DNA of 64,000 nucleotides from Armatimonadota bacterium (lineage in GTDB: Bacteria; Armatimonadota; Fimbriimonadia; Fimbriimonadales; Fimbriimonadaceae). Positions within the stretch are counted from its first letter, which is position 1, and each line of letters opens with the position of its first letter. The notes below the pieces were generated by a model. It searched no databases, was not told the origin of the DNA, and saw only the letters and a program-made list of their open reading frames with translations. A program made the position numbers and the translations under genes. Shown here one piece after another: positions 8,422 through 16,619 of the stretch. The DNA lies in assembly GCA_037138755.1 (NCBI GenBank), contig JBAXHT010000001.1, positions 281,805 to 345,804 of the forward strand, read 5' to 3'.

Positions 8422-9318
8422 TTAAACTGCTTCCGATGCTTTGGGCTTGCGTTCTTGATCTGAACGAAGTTCGGCAAATCCGACGCTGTGGTTGGCTTTG
8501 GAGTCCCAAATCGTGACGCTTCGGTAGAGCCAGATGTCGAGGTCCTTGCTGACAGGGAACTGAGCCGTTCCGGTAGCAGGTAGAGCGCCTAGGTCGACCT
8601 TTGTTGCGGCCATGATCTTAGCGTCGCTGCTCATTGATTCGAGCTTGAGCAAGACGACTCGAAGGTTTTCGCCCTTCACCTTGACGCCCTTGAGCTTCAG
8701 GAAGCGCTTGCCGGAGGACTCGACAAGCGCTGCCGAGCCCTTGGCTCCTTTAAAGTTGCCGCTGGTGACGGTGATGTCGGCGAAGAATCCGACGTTAGAC
8801 AAGAGTCCCGAGAGGTTTGGCTTGTCGGTGTTGACCTTGTAGCTGGCCCTTGGAGCTAACGAGGCTCCACCAAAGTCAACTCCGAATCGCTTGCACCAGA
8901 TGGCGACGGCTCCGTACTCTTCAGTCTTGGTTCCAGCGGGAAGCGTGTAATTCTGATTCCCTTGGTTCCCTTTGAGGACGCCGAGGTCGAGGAATCCCGA
9001 CTTGCCAACACTAGCCTGGTCTGGGTTGGTTCCCTTGACGAGGTAGACGTGAACATCCGGTCCGTTTGAAGTTTCGAAGTCCTTGAGGCTGAGGATGAGC
9101 TTGCCATCGACCTCAGAGATTAGGGCTGAGCCTTTAGTCTCGTGAGCATAAGACTCAAATGAGCCTTGGCTAATCAGTTTAGTGTTAGCCGATGAAGCTG
9201 TTGGGACTACCTCATTTACTTTCTCGTTGATGAAGAGTTTTTCGGGTCGAAAAGCGAACCATCCTCCGAGGAGAAGCGGGACGCTTGCGGCGATTGCAAT
9301 ACGTTTGATGTTGAGCAC
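8422..9318 (-). CDS. Membrane-anchored protein with two DM13 domains
   Basis: 298 aa, start GTG at 9318. A hydrophobic N-terminal helix (about residues 6-22) anchors or exports it. The first DM13 domain is textbook: 'GSFESYAHETKGSALI', 'LSLKDFETSNGPDVHVYL', 'GNQNYTLPAGT' and 'VAIWCKRFGVDFGGASL' with the conserved Trp-Cys. A second, more diverged repeat follows (about residues 180-290) and ends 'VTIWDSKANHSVGFAEL', where Cys is replaced by Asp. Thus only the first copy keeps the redox-type Cys. Co-directional with the downstream single-DM13 gene (32-nt gap). Confidence 0.85.
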   Translation of the reverse strand: MLNIKRIAIAASVPLLLGGWFAFRPEKLFINEKVNEVVPTASSANTKLISQGSFESYAHETKGSALISEVDGKLILSLKDFETSNGPDVHVYLVKGTNPDQASVGKSGFLDLGVLKGNQGNQNYTLPAGTKTEEYGAVAIWCKRFGVDFGGASLAPRASYKVNTDKPNLSGLLSNVGFFADITVTSGNFKGAKGSAALVESSGKRFLKLKGVKVKGENLRVVLLKLESMSSDAKIMAATKVDLGALPATGTAQFPVSKDLDIWLYRSVTIWDSKANHSVGFAELRSDQERKPKASEAV

Positions 9319-9391
9319 GATTGGCTAATGGAAAGCCCCTCTACTTCGTTCCAAAATCGTGAAATTTTTGTTTCTTGAACCTAATCAGCGC

Positions 9392-9880
9392 TCAGCTCTT
9401 GTTCCAAATCGGCGCTGATTTTTCAACATCGCCGGTCAGCTTCTCAATTCGATTCTTCATGAGTGCTGGAGTGATGGCGCGGTTGTCGAGAGCAAACGCC
9501 ATCATCAGAGTGTCCTTTGCTGTCAGGTATGCCTGAGTTGGCTGAATGCGACCATTCAAGCGCAGCAATTCTTTCGTATCCTGCTTCTCATTCAGCGCTC
9601 CCAGGCTGACCGTGAGCCACACAAATTGCTTGCTGGGAGAAATCTCTGCGCCAACTGGTACGTTGAAGCCGGGGGTCTTGATCGTGAACTCGAACTTCTC
9701 CTTACCGGCTTCGGCATTGATCTGCTTGAGGTCATGTCCAAGATTTGTGAGCATCACCTTGAGGTCTTCGGCCGAGAGTCGTGACGCCTCATCTCCCTGC
9801 GCTCCTGCAAAGCCGGAAGTGAAGAATCCGGTTCCGAGCAGGGCTGCCAGAGCGAAAGGGAATAGAGCGAGTCGTTTCAT
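9392..9880 (-). CDS. Exported YbjN-like protein of unknown function
   Basis: 162 aa with a signal peptide (about residues 1-27, ending 'FAGA'). The mature region alternates helix and strand in the manner of the YbjN / type III chaperone-like fold ('LKVMLTNLGHD', 'FVWLTVSLG', 'LLRLNGRIQPTQAYL'), but this is only pattern resemblance. Its ATG overlaps the stop of the ABC exporter gene by 4 nt, so translation is coupled and a role near that transporter in the envelope is likely. No catalytic residues are evident. Confidence 0.7.
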   Translation of the reverse strand: MKRLALFPFALAALLGTGFFTSGFAGAQGDEASRLSAEDLKVMLTNLGHDLKQINAEAGKEKFEFTIKTPGFNVPVGAEISPSKQFVWLTVSLGALNEKQDTKELLRLNGRIQPTQAYLTAKDTLMMAFALDNRAITPALMKNRIEKLTGDVEKSAPIWNKS

Positions 9881-11745
9881 GCCGTTACAGACGATTCCGA
9901 CGAGAAGGAGGTTTCGGCTGACCGCATCTCATTCTCGTGGTTGAACTGTTCTGTATAGAGTTTCTCGTACAAGCCTTTCTTGGAGAGCAGTTCCGAGTGC
10001 TTGCCTTTTTCGACAATTCTTCCGTCTTCAATGACCAAGATCTGGTCTGCACTGAGAATGGTGCTCAGTCGGTGGGCGATAGCGAAAGTAGTTCGCCCCT
10101 TCATGAGTGTGTTCAGTGAAGTTTGGATCAGCCGCTCGGAAGTTGTGTCCAAGGCGCTGGTCGCCTCGTCAAGGATGAGGATTGGAGGGTTCTTGAGGAT
10201 CGCCCGCGCGATAGCGAGTCGTTGCTTCTCGCCTCCGCTGAGTTTGTAGCCGCGTTCACCCACGATCGTGTCGTATTTTTCATCGAGCGAGTCAATGTGG
10301 TCGTGAATCGCGGCTAGTTTGCACGCGTCGATGAGTTCCTGGTCAGTAGCGTCCGGCTTGGCAATCCGCAAGTTCTCTTTGACCGAAGTGTGGACCAAGT
10401 AGGTTTCTTGAGTGACCATCCCCACGGCCGCCTTTAGGTCTTCCAGGGCGATATCACGTACATCAATGCCGTCGATTTTGACCGCGCCAGCGTCCACATC
10501 GTACAAGCGCGGGATCATGTACGTCACAGTCGTTTTGCCGGCGCCAGAGGGACCGACCAAGGCGATGAGTTGACCAGCTTCGGCCTCAAAGCTAATGTTT
10601 TCGAGGGTCCAGTCGCTACTCTCCTGGTCGTACTTGAAGCCGACGTCTTCAAACGATACTTTGCCTGCGATGGAGGCCTTGGGCAGGACGGTCGCGCCTG
10701 GCTTCTCTTGGATATCGTGCTTCATATCCAGATATTCAAAGATTCGATCAAATAATGCAAAGGAACCGATCAGCTCGGCCTGCAGGCTCATCAATCCGGT
10801 CAGCGGGAAGAACATCCGAGTTTGGAGCCCCGAGAAGGCGACCAACATGCCGACTGAAATGTTCTGGTCGCCCCGTGTGAGCAGCCACCCCGCGAGCCAG
10901 AAGATCAGAGCCGGGATGATCTGAGTGATGATCCTGAACATGCCGAAGAAGGCGTACTGGAGAACAGAAGCCTTGACCTGCCAGCCCGCAAGAGCTTGGT
11001 TTTCGACATCAAACTTTTCTGCTAGGACATCAGCGCGGCCGATCGTTTTGCCTAGTAGGGCACCGCTGACTGAAAGGTTTTCTTGCATCATCGAATTCAA
11101 ATCGCTGGTCTTCTCCTGAACTCCTTTGCGGATGTCGCGAGACATTTCGCCAACGAGTTTTCCGAAGAAGCCAATGACCGGGATCAAAGAAATCGCAAGC
11201 AGGGTGAGTCGCCAGTCGAGCCAGAACATCGTGATGAGCGATGAGACAACGATAGCGATGTTGCTGAGGGCGTCGACAAACGTGTTGGAAACCACGTTCT
11301 GAACCCCTCCAACGTCGGAAATTAGTCGCGTCTGGATATCACCCGTCCGTGCGGACGTGAAGAATCTGAGCGACATTCCTTGGAGGTGCGTGAACAAGTC
11401 ATTTCGAAGCTGCCGCATGATCTTCTGACCGATGATCACGCTCTGGTAGCCGTAAAGCATGGTCACTCCTGCTGCGAGCAGTGTGATGATGATGGTCAGG
11501 ATCGAGTAGGTCGTGATGATCCCGAGGTTCTTCTTCTGCAATCCTTCGTCGATAATGATCTTCACGAAGAACGGAGAGACGAGACCCAGTAGCGTTCCGA
11601 CTGCGACCGTGAAAAGCATCACGGCAGTCTCTTTCTTGTGCGGATTGTAGAGTCCGAAAACCCGCTTCATCGTCACTTTGTCGAGCTTTTTCTGCTCGGC
11701 TTTCGCCTCTGCCTTTGTCTCGGCCTTTGTCTCGGGGGAACTCAC
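9877..11745 (-). CDS. ABC exporter, fused membrane and ATPase domains (MsbA-like)
   Basis: 622 aa, start GTG 11745. A charged Ala/Lys/Glu N-terminal tail precedes six membrane helices (about residues 35-330). The ATPase half has Walker A 'GPSGAGKTT', signature 'LSGGEKQR', Walker B 'ILILDEATSALD' and the switch 'IAHRLST'. This is a half-transporter that would dimerise; family members export lipids, peptides or drugs, and the cargo here is unknown. Coupled by a 4-nt overlap to the exported YbjN-like gene. Confidence 0.92.
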   Translation of the reverse strand: MSSPETKAETKAEAKAEQKKLDKVTMKRVFGLYNPHKKETAVMLFTVAVGTLLGLVSPFFVKIIIDEGLQKKNLGIITTYSILTIIITLLAAGVTMLYGYQSVIIGQKIMRQLRNDLFTHLQGMSLRFFTSARTGDIQTRLISDVGGVQNVVSNTFVDALSNIAIVVSSLITMFWLDWRLTLLAISLIPVIGFFGKLVGEMSRDIRKGVQEKTSDLNSMMQENLSVSGALLGKTIGRADVLAEKFDVENQALAGWQVKASVLQYAFFGMFRIITQIIPALIFWLAGWLLTRGDQNISVGMLVAFSGLQTRMFFPLTGLMSLQAELIGSFALFDRIFEYLDMKHDIQEKPGATVLPKASIAGKVSFEDVGFKYDQESSDWTLENISFEAEAGQLIALVGPSGAGKTTVTYMIPRLYDVDAGAVKIDGIDVRDIALEDLKAAVGMVTQETYLVHTSVKENLRIAKPDATDQELIDACKLAAIHDHIDSLDEKYDTIVGERGYKLSGGEKQRLAIARAILKNPPILILDEATSALDTTSERLIQTSLNTLMKGRTTFAIAHRLSTILSADQILVIEDGRIVEKGKHSELLSKKGLYEKLYTEQFNHENEMRSAETSFSSESSVTA

Positions 11746-11780
11746 CCTAATCTTTTACTCCGCTGAGACGTTCGATTGCT

Positions 11781-11786
11781 CATAAT
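11781..11786 (+). promoter_or_regulatory. -10 box (CATAAT) 6 nt before an ATG
   Basis: CATAAT, six bases, then ATG 11793. No ribosome binding site fits between. Part of the recurrent leaderless-type arrangement. Confidence 0.4.
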
Positions 11787-11792
11787 CACCCC

Positions 11793-12764
11793 ATGAAGTT
11801 CTGGGTGTGGACGAGTATTGACCGAGAGGCGACGGACGAGGCGCTGGTCGCCAAGTATTCGCAGTTGCGTGCCAACGGGATCACGGGGGTGTTTTTAGCG
11901 GAAGGGATCGATGATCGCGAGTTTGAGATCATTCGTTCTTCAGGACTTGAGTTGCACTGTTGGATGATCACCACTAACTGCCGAGAACCCGAGGTTCGGG
12001 AAGAGCACCCGGAATGGTACATGGTGTCGCGGTCCGGAAAGTCTTCACTGACGGACCCACCTTATGTGCACTACTACCGGTGGCTGTCCCCGATTTTGCT
12101 AGAAGTGCGCGACCATATCACGGCCCGCGCCCGCCATTTGGCCGAGCACCCGTTGGTTCAGGGCGTTCATCTCGATTATGTGCGCTACCCCGATGTGATC
12201 CTGCCCGTCGCGCTTTGGAAGGAGTACGGTTTGGATCAGTCGGAGGAGATGGCGGACTTTGACTTTGACTACTCGGACCGAGTTCGCGAGATCGTCCGAG
12301 GCGATATCGGTCTAGACCCGCTACAGATCGCTGATCCTGCCCACGATCAGGCGTGGCTACACTACCGATACAAGTCCGTAACCCGACTCGTTGATCAAGT
12401 CACCCAAGCCGTGCATGGGCAACGGAAAGAGATTACCGCTGCAGTGTTTCCGACCCCTTCAATCGCTCGGAAGATTTGCCGTCAGGATTGGGACAAGTGG
12501 TCACTTGACTTGTTTTGCCCGATGATCTATCACAGTTTTTACAATGAACCATTGGAGTGGATCGGGCAGTGCATGCTGGAGAACATCGCGGCCACATCCG
12601 TACCCATTTGTGCCGGATTGTACATGCCAGCGTTTGATAGTCCCGAAGATTTCGCCCAAGGATTACAAATCGTCCGAGATCGCGGTGGTGCGGGAGTCTC
12701 GCTATTCGGCGATGTAGACAACGATTATTGGCAAGTTTTCCGGCAGTTCGTCAGCTCCGTCTGA
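11793..12764 (+). CDS. GHL10-like / family 10-type glycosyl hydrolase
   Basis: 323 aa without signal peptide. The TIM-barrel pattern of the GHL10/DUF187-type hydrolases is visible: 'GITGVFLAEGI' near residue 30, 'WMITTNCREPEVREEHPEW' (about 57-75), 'VQGVHLDYVRYPD' (about 117-129, the family hallmark) and 'LDLFCPMIYHSF' (about 230-241). Enzymatic activity and substrate are not established for most of this group. Its 3' end overlaps the convergent AraC gene by 14 nt. Confidence 0.75.
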   Translation: MKFWVWTSIDREATDEALVAKYSQLRANGITGVFLAEGIDDREFEIIRSSGLELHCWMITTNCREPEVREEHPEWYMVSRSGKSSLTDPPYVHYYRWLSPILLEVRDHITARARHLAEHPLVQGVHLDYVRYPDVILPVALWKEYGLDQSEEMADFDFDYSDRVREIVRGDIGLDPLQIADPAHDQAWLHYRYKSVTRLVDQVTQAVHGQRKEITAAVFPTPSIARKICRQDWDKWSLDLFCPMIYHSFYNEPLEWIGQCMLENIAATSVPICAGLYMPAFDSPEDFAQGLQIVRDRGGAGVSLFGDVDNDYWQVFRQFVSSV

Positions 12765-13596
12765 ACGCCTGAGGTGTGATACCGGCAATCTGACGGAAGC
12801 GCTTGCTGAAGTGGAACTCATCACTGAAGCCGAGGGCGTCGGCGATTTCCTTGTTCGATGTTTGGGGTGAGTAACGGATGAGCTGCTTTGCAGCCTCGAT
12901 TTTTCTTCCGTTGCGATAACGAAGTGGCGACACGCCTGCGTACGAGAGGAATCGTTTGCGAAACGCTTCGTAGCTCACCCCCATTTCCTTAGCGACGGCG
13001 TTAAGGTCCACCTCTGTCCGGAGGTCGTAGCAAAGCAGGCTCTGGGCTCTTCCGAGCCAGGTGTTCTGCTCCGATGGACGCATGCCTTCGCCGAGCGCAA
13101 TCTCGGAGATGAAGGTCATGAGCGCGACCAAAGCCTGAAGTTGTTGCTTTTGATCCTTCATAGCAACGAACCTCTCGATCCACAACAAGAGCCAAGAAGC
13201 TTTGTCGTCAATGGTGGAATCGAGGTGTCGGATCGGATTTTCGGGCGATAATATCCCAGTTCGGAACCAAGCATCAAACAGTGGACCGTCGAAGGCTACG
13301 TAAACTTCATCCCAAATCTGGCCCTTCTGGGGTCCGTACCAGTGCGGATTCCCAGGAAATACAAGAATGGCGTCCCCCTGTTTAACAGTGTGCTTCTTTC
13401 GGGAGCCATCTTTGTACACGCCTTCGCCTCGTGTGACTAATACCAGTGCGGCTCCATCGTAACTTCGGAGTCGGCCCGTCGAGTTGACGCCGTGGCCAAA
13501 CAGCCACAACCCGCCCAGAAGCAGCGACCCAACGTGGGTCTGAACTGGGGAGGTGACCAGGCGGTGATGACGTTCCATACTTCCCATTTCAGACAT
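12751..13596 (-). CDS. AraC-family transcriptional regulator
   Basis: 281 aa. The N-terminal half is a cupin-type sensor ('GDAILVFPGNPHWYGPQ', about residues 83-99); the C-terminal half has two helix-turn-helix units ('LNAVAKEMGVSYEAFRKRF' and 'NKEIADALGFSDEFHFSKRF'), typical of sugar-responsive AraC proteins. It is divergent from a PhyH dioxygenase gene; a 9-bp palindrome in the short gap contains this gene's TATAAT. The likely scheme is autoregulation plus control of the dioxygenase. ATGs at codons 4 and 7 are alternative starts that would leave more leader. Confidence 0.9.
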   Translation of the reverse strand: MSEMGSMERHHRLVTSPVQTHVGSLLLGGLWLFGHGVNSTGRLRSYDGAALVLVTRGEGVYKDGSRKKHTVKQGDAILVFPGNPHWYGPQKGQIWDEVYVAFDGPLFDAWFRTGILSPENPIRHLDSTIDDKASWLLLWIERFVAMKDQKQQLQALVALMTFISEIALGEGMRPSEQNTWLGRAQSLLCYDLRTEVDLNAVAKEMGVSYEAFRKRFLSYAGVSPLRYRNGRKIEAAKQLIRYSPQTSNKEIADALGFSDEFHFSKRFRQIAGITPQAFRRS

Positions 13597-13600
13597 GATT

Positions 13601-13623
13601 CATACCATTATAGCAATGGTATG
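13601..13623. promoter_or_regulatory. Palindromic operator between araC-type and PhyH genes
   Basis: Perfect inverted repeat CATACCATT - ATAGC - AATGGTATG. On the minus strand it includes TATAAT (13607-13612), the probable -10 of the AraC gene. It lies 21 nt upstream of the PhyH start, so one bound dimer could act on both genes. Confidence 0.7.
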
Positions 13624-13644
13624 TCTCCAATTCGGTCTGAGACA

Positions 13645-14469
13645 ATGAAACCTATGAACAACAAACTCCTTCCCTCACTCGACAGCGAGTATGTCCTCGC
13701 CGAGGAAACCATCCTTAGCTACCAACAGAACGGCTGGACGCTAGTCCGCGGGCTGGCAAGCCAGGAGGAAGTCGCAGCGTATCGGGATCCAATCACAGAG
13801 CTAACGACCGAACATGCCAAGAACTACAAGCCAATGGTTGAACGTGATACCTACGGTAAAGCTTTCATCCAGCACATGAATCTTTGGTTGGTGGATGAAG
13901 ACGTTCGCAAATTTACGCTGGCAAAACGGTTCGCCGGAGTTGCAGCCAAATTGATGGGTGTCGAGAGAGTGCGAATCTACCACGATCAGGCCCTATATAA
14001 AGAGCCGCAGGGCGGACTGACTCCATGGCACCAGGACCAGCAGTATTGGCCGCTCGATGGCGTCAAGTGCGTCACCCTCTGGATGCCTCTAGTAGATGCC
14101 ACTCAAGAGATGGGAACCCTAAATTTCGCCAGCGGCTCGCAGTCCCTCGGTTACCTCGGCCCTCTCAACATCTCGGATGACAGCGATGTCGAACTAGAGA
14201 ACAGGATTAAGGACGGGGGATTCGAGGTCGTCTCCGCCGGCGACATGAAAGCAGGCGATGCGACCTTCCACAACGGCTGGTGCATCCATGGCGCACCAGG
14301 AAACGCCTCCAAAACAACGACCCGCGAAGTCATGACGATCATCTACTTCGAAGATGGAGCCGTCATCAGCCACCCCGACTCTCCCCAGCGAGAGAACGAC
14401 CTCGCAACCTGGTTCCCTGGACTCAGAGCAGGAGATTTAGCGGCAAGCGAGATCAATCCTTTGGTTTGA
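13645..14469 (+). CDS. Phytanoyl-CoA dioxygenase (PhyH) family protein
   Basis: 274 aa from ATG 13645; the frame extends to 13492 but would run back through the palindrome and into the divergent gene. Fe(II)/2-oxoglutarate oxygenase of the PhyH group: metal ligands H-x-D in 'TPWHQDQQYW' (about residues 129-131) and a distal His in 'CIHGAPGNAS' (about 214), followed by 'TTREVMTIIYF', where an Arg could hold 2-oxoglutarate. The substrate is not predictable; the AraC neighbour suggests a small-molecule inducer. Its end overlaps the convergent YCII gene by 17 nt. Confidence 0.88.
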   Translation: MKPMNNKLLPSLDSEYVLAEETILSYQQNGWTLVRGLASQEEVAAYRDPITELTTEHAKNYKPMVERDTYGKAFIQHMNLWLVDEDVRKFTLAKRFAGVAAKLMGVERVRIYHDQALYKEPQGGLTPWHQDQQYWPLDGVKCVTLWMPLVDATQEMGTLNFASGSQSLGYLGPLNISDDSDVELENRIKDGGFEVVSAGDMKAGDATFHNGWCIHGAPGNASKTTTREVMTIIYFEDGAVISHPDSPQRENDLATWFPGLRAGDLAASEINPLV

Positions 14470-15076
14470 GAATATCTTTGGCCATCCAAAGAGGAATGAT
14501 CTCCTTTGGTGCCAGTGTTTCTTCCATGGCCACCACGAGTTTATCGTGATCGGCCTTTCTTGAAATCCAGACTTCGCCCGAGAACTGATACTTTTCCGCC
14601 GCTGAAAACTCCGTTCGACCGCCGACTGCAAAGTTTCGTAGCGCATACCGGGTAGCGCGCAGAAGAGGTTGAGTTGTGATGAGCAACTCGTACTCATCCA
14701 TTGCCTTCTTGTCGTAATCGGCGTTGAAGCGCACCCGGCCGGGCTCCCAGGCTACTGCTGTCACCGTCATAATCCCCGCTTTGACATAGGCATCGGTCTT
14801 GAAAAATGATTCCACTTCCGCCCGTTCCTTGGCGTAGGCAATCGTTATCCCCCTTCGTAACTGAGTGGGGTCCGACAGCGGACCGGCGGCTAGGAGGTGC
14901 CCTGCTGCTCCTTGAGTTTGCAAATTTTTGATATGGTCAGCCTGCATTTTCTCCAGCTCCTTCGGGTCGCTGGGCCGTTTTCCATCTCCCTTCAAAAAGA
15001 ACATGAACCAGAGCCTAGGCTCAGTAGCTTGTGGTGATTGGGCAATTATAAAGCTCGCAATGAAGCCGGCTAGCAT
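14453..15076 (-). CDS. Exported YCII-domain protein
   Basis: 207 aa with a short signal peptide (about residues 1-13). A YCII-like dimeric alpha-beta barrel follows: 'LWFMFFLKGDGKRPSDP', 'HIKNLQTQGAAGHLLAAGPLSD' (given in part) and 'ESFFKTDAYVKAGIMTVTAVAWEP'. The remaining 90 residues are a second, unrecognised region. YCII proteins are mostly of unknown function, some related to chloro-organic metabolism. A TACAAT box lies exactly 6 nt before the ATG. Confidence 0.75.
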   Translation of the reverse strand: MLAGFIASFIIAQSPQATEPRLWFMFFLKGDGKRPSDPKELEKMQADHIKNLQTQGAAGHLLAAGPLSDPTQLRRGITIAYAKERAEVESFFKTDAYVKAGIMTVTAVAWEPGRVRFNADYDKKAMDEYELLITTQPLLRATRYALRNFAVGGRTEFSAAEKYQFSGEVWISRKADHDKLVVAMEETLAPKEIIPLWMAKDILKPKD

Positions 15077-15082
15077 GTTGCC

Positions 15083-15088
15083 ATTGTA
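15083..15088 (-). promoter_or_regulatory. -10 box (TACAAT) 6 nt before an ATG
   Basis: Minus-strand TACAAT, GGCAAC, ATG at 15076. One of the clearest leaderless-type starts in the window; no -35 is evident. Confidence 0.5.
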
Positions 15089-15128
15089 GACCAGATTTCC
15101 ATCTGATGGGTATACTCTTTGACCTTAC

Positions 15129-15203
15129 GCCTCAGTAGCTCAGCGGTAGAGCACTTCATTGGTAATGAAGAGGTCACGGGTTCGATTCCCGTCTGAGGCT
15201 CCA
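15129..15203 (+). tRNA. tRNA-Thr (anticodon GGT)
   Basis: Full cloverleaf: acceptor GCCTCAG / CTGAGGC, D arm GCTC / GAGC, anticodon stem CTTCA / TGAAG with loop TTGGTAA, T arm ACGGG-TTCGATT-CCCGT. The terminal CCA is encoded. It is 7 nt from the next tRNA, so they probably share a transcript. Confidence 0.97.
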
Positions 15204-15210
15204 GTTTTCT

Positions 15211-15287
15211 CGGGATGTGGCTCAGCTTGGTAGAGCGCCGTGTTCGGAACGCGGAGGTCGCAGGTTCAAATCCTGTCATCCCGACCA
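15211..15287 (+). tRNA. tRNA-Pro (anticodon CGG)
   Basis: Acceptor CGGGATG / CATCCCG, with the C1-G72 pair usual for proline tRNA. Anticodon stem CCGTG / CGCGG with loop TTCGGAA, T arm GCAGG-TTCAAAT-CCTGT, encoded CCA. Confidence 0.97.
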
Positions 15288-15372
15288 AAAACACATGGGC
15301 CGTCTTCGCCCATTCCAATTTTCTGAAAAAGAAGTTGTCGAACAAGTGAGCGAACAACTAAGCTTGCGATTG

Positions 15373-16587
15373 ATGTTCACCGCCGCCATTCTCTCGCTTG
15401 CGTTCCAACCTAGCAAGGTCGCCATCGTTCCCAAGGGAAAAGGGTATCAGCTGACCGTTAACGGCAAGCCCTTTTTCGTGAAAGGCGCCGGTGCCCCCGT
15501 CGAACGATTCGCCGGTCTGAGCCAATACGGTGCTAACTCTGTTCGGACTTGGGGAGTGGACGAAAAGACGGGTCCCTTGCTCGACGAAGCCCAAAAACAA
15601 GGTCTCAAAGTCTGCGTTGGCTTCTGGATGCGAAAGGAAGACGGCTTCTCCTATCGAAAGCCCGAGGACCTCAAAGCACAGATGGAGGACTTCCGGAAAT
15701 GGGTGAAAACCTACAAGAACCACCCCGCGTTGTTGATGTGGGCTGTTGGAAACGAAGTCGAACTTGGCGGAGAGTGGCCCGAGTGCTTCATCCAATCCGA
15801 GGAACTGGCGAAGGTGGTTAAGTCAGAAGATACAAACCACCCCGTCATCTCAGTCGTTGCTGACATGTGGCCCGAGAAGCAGGCAATGATCGAGAAGTAT
15901 TGGAAGTCCCTGGATGCGATCGGAGTTAACTCCTATCAGGGCCTCCCGACTCTGAGCAAGCGAATGGAGTTTTGGAAGAAACCCTATTTCATCACCGAGT
16001 GGCAGTTCTCTCTGCCCGATAAAGACGAAAAGAATCCCTGGGCGGGCTTTGTCGAGCCCTCAAGCGACGCAAAGAATGCTTCCGTAATCAAGAACTACAA
16101 AGAAGTGATTCTCAAACAGCCAGGTCGAGTTCTGGGTAGCTACTTCTTCTATTGGTCGAAGAGCAAAACCGGAATCGCGTCGCTCCACGCCCCGTTCCTT
16201 TCGAATGAAAAGTGGCAACCCATGGTTCGGACCATGGCGCAGTTTTGGGGCGGAAAGGTCCCCATGAATCGACCGCCTAGCGTGAGAATCGTTGAACCCA
16301 AGGAAGTCTTCAAGGTCAAACCTGGACAAGAGTTTGACCTCGACGTTGTTGCTTCCGACCCGGACAACGAAGCCCTCGTTACCCAGTTCGAGATCATCCC
16401 GAATGACCCCAAGAAGCGGTTCGTCGGCGACTTCGAAAAGGATCTTGGAATTGTTGGACGGGGAGATCTCAAAGGCAAAACGAGAATCAAAGCACCGACC
16501 GAGCCCGGGCTCTACCGGGTGGCTGTCTATACGTATGACCCCCGTTCGGCAGCTTCGGTGGATTCGCGAAGCTTCTTAGTAGAGTAG
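15373..16587 (+). CDS. GH2/GH5-like TIM-barrel glycoside hydrolase
   Basis: 404 aa from ATG 15373. The frame runs back into tRNA-Pro, so the longer starts are unlikely, and this one gives a short signal peptide ending near 'SLAFQ'. 'YQLTVNGKPFFVKGAG' opens the barrel, as in GH2 catalytic domains. Acid/base Glu128 lies in 'WAVGNEVELGG' and nucleophile Glu209 in 'YFITEWQF'. A C-terminal Ig/cadherin-like beta domain (about residues 298-404, 'PPSVRIVEPKEVF', 'VVASDPDNEALV') follows. Substrate unknown. Confidence 0.8.
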   Translation: MFTAAILSLAFQPSKVAIVPKGKGYQLTVNGKPFFVKGAGAPVERFAGLSQYGANSVRTWGVDEKTGPLLDEAQKQGLKVCVGFWMRKEDGFSYRKPEDLKAQMEDFRKWVKTYKNHPALLMWAVGNEVELGGEWPECFIQSEELAKVVKSEDTNHPVISVVADMWPEKQAMIEKYWKSLDAIGVNSYQGLPTLSKRMEFWKKPYFITEWQFSLPDKDEKNPWAGFVEPSSDAKNASVIKNYKEVILKQPGRVLGSYFFYWSKSKTGIASLHAPFLSNEKWQPMVRTMAQFWGGKVPMNRPPSVRIVEPKEVFKVKPGQEFDLDVVASDPDNEALVTQFEIIPNDPKKRFVGDFEKDLGIVGRGDLKGKTRIKAPTEPGLYRVAVYTYDPRSAASVDSRSFLVE

Positions 16588-16619
16588 GCCGATCAGAGTT
16601 TCAGTACACTAAGCGAACA

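Noticed and set aside
15217-15372. N-terminal extension of the GH2/GH5-like gene
   Set aside because: It would begin inside tRNA-Pro; the later ATG gives a signal peptide.
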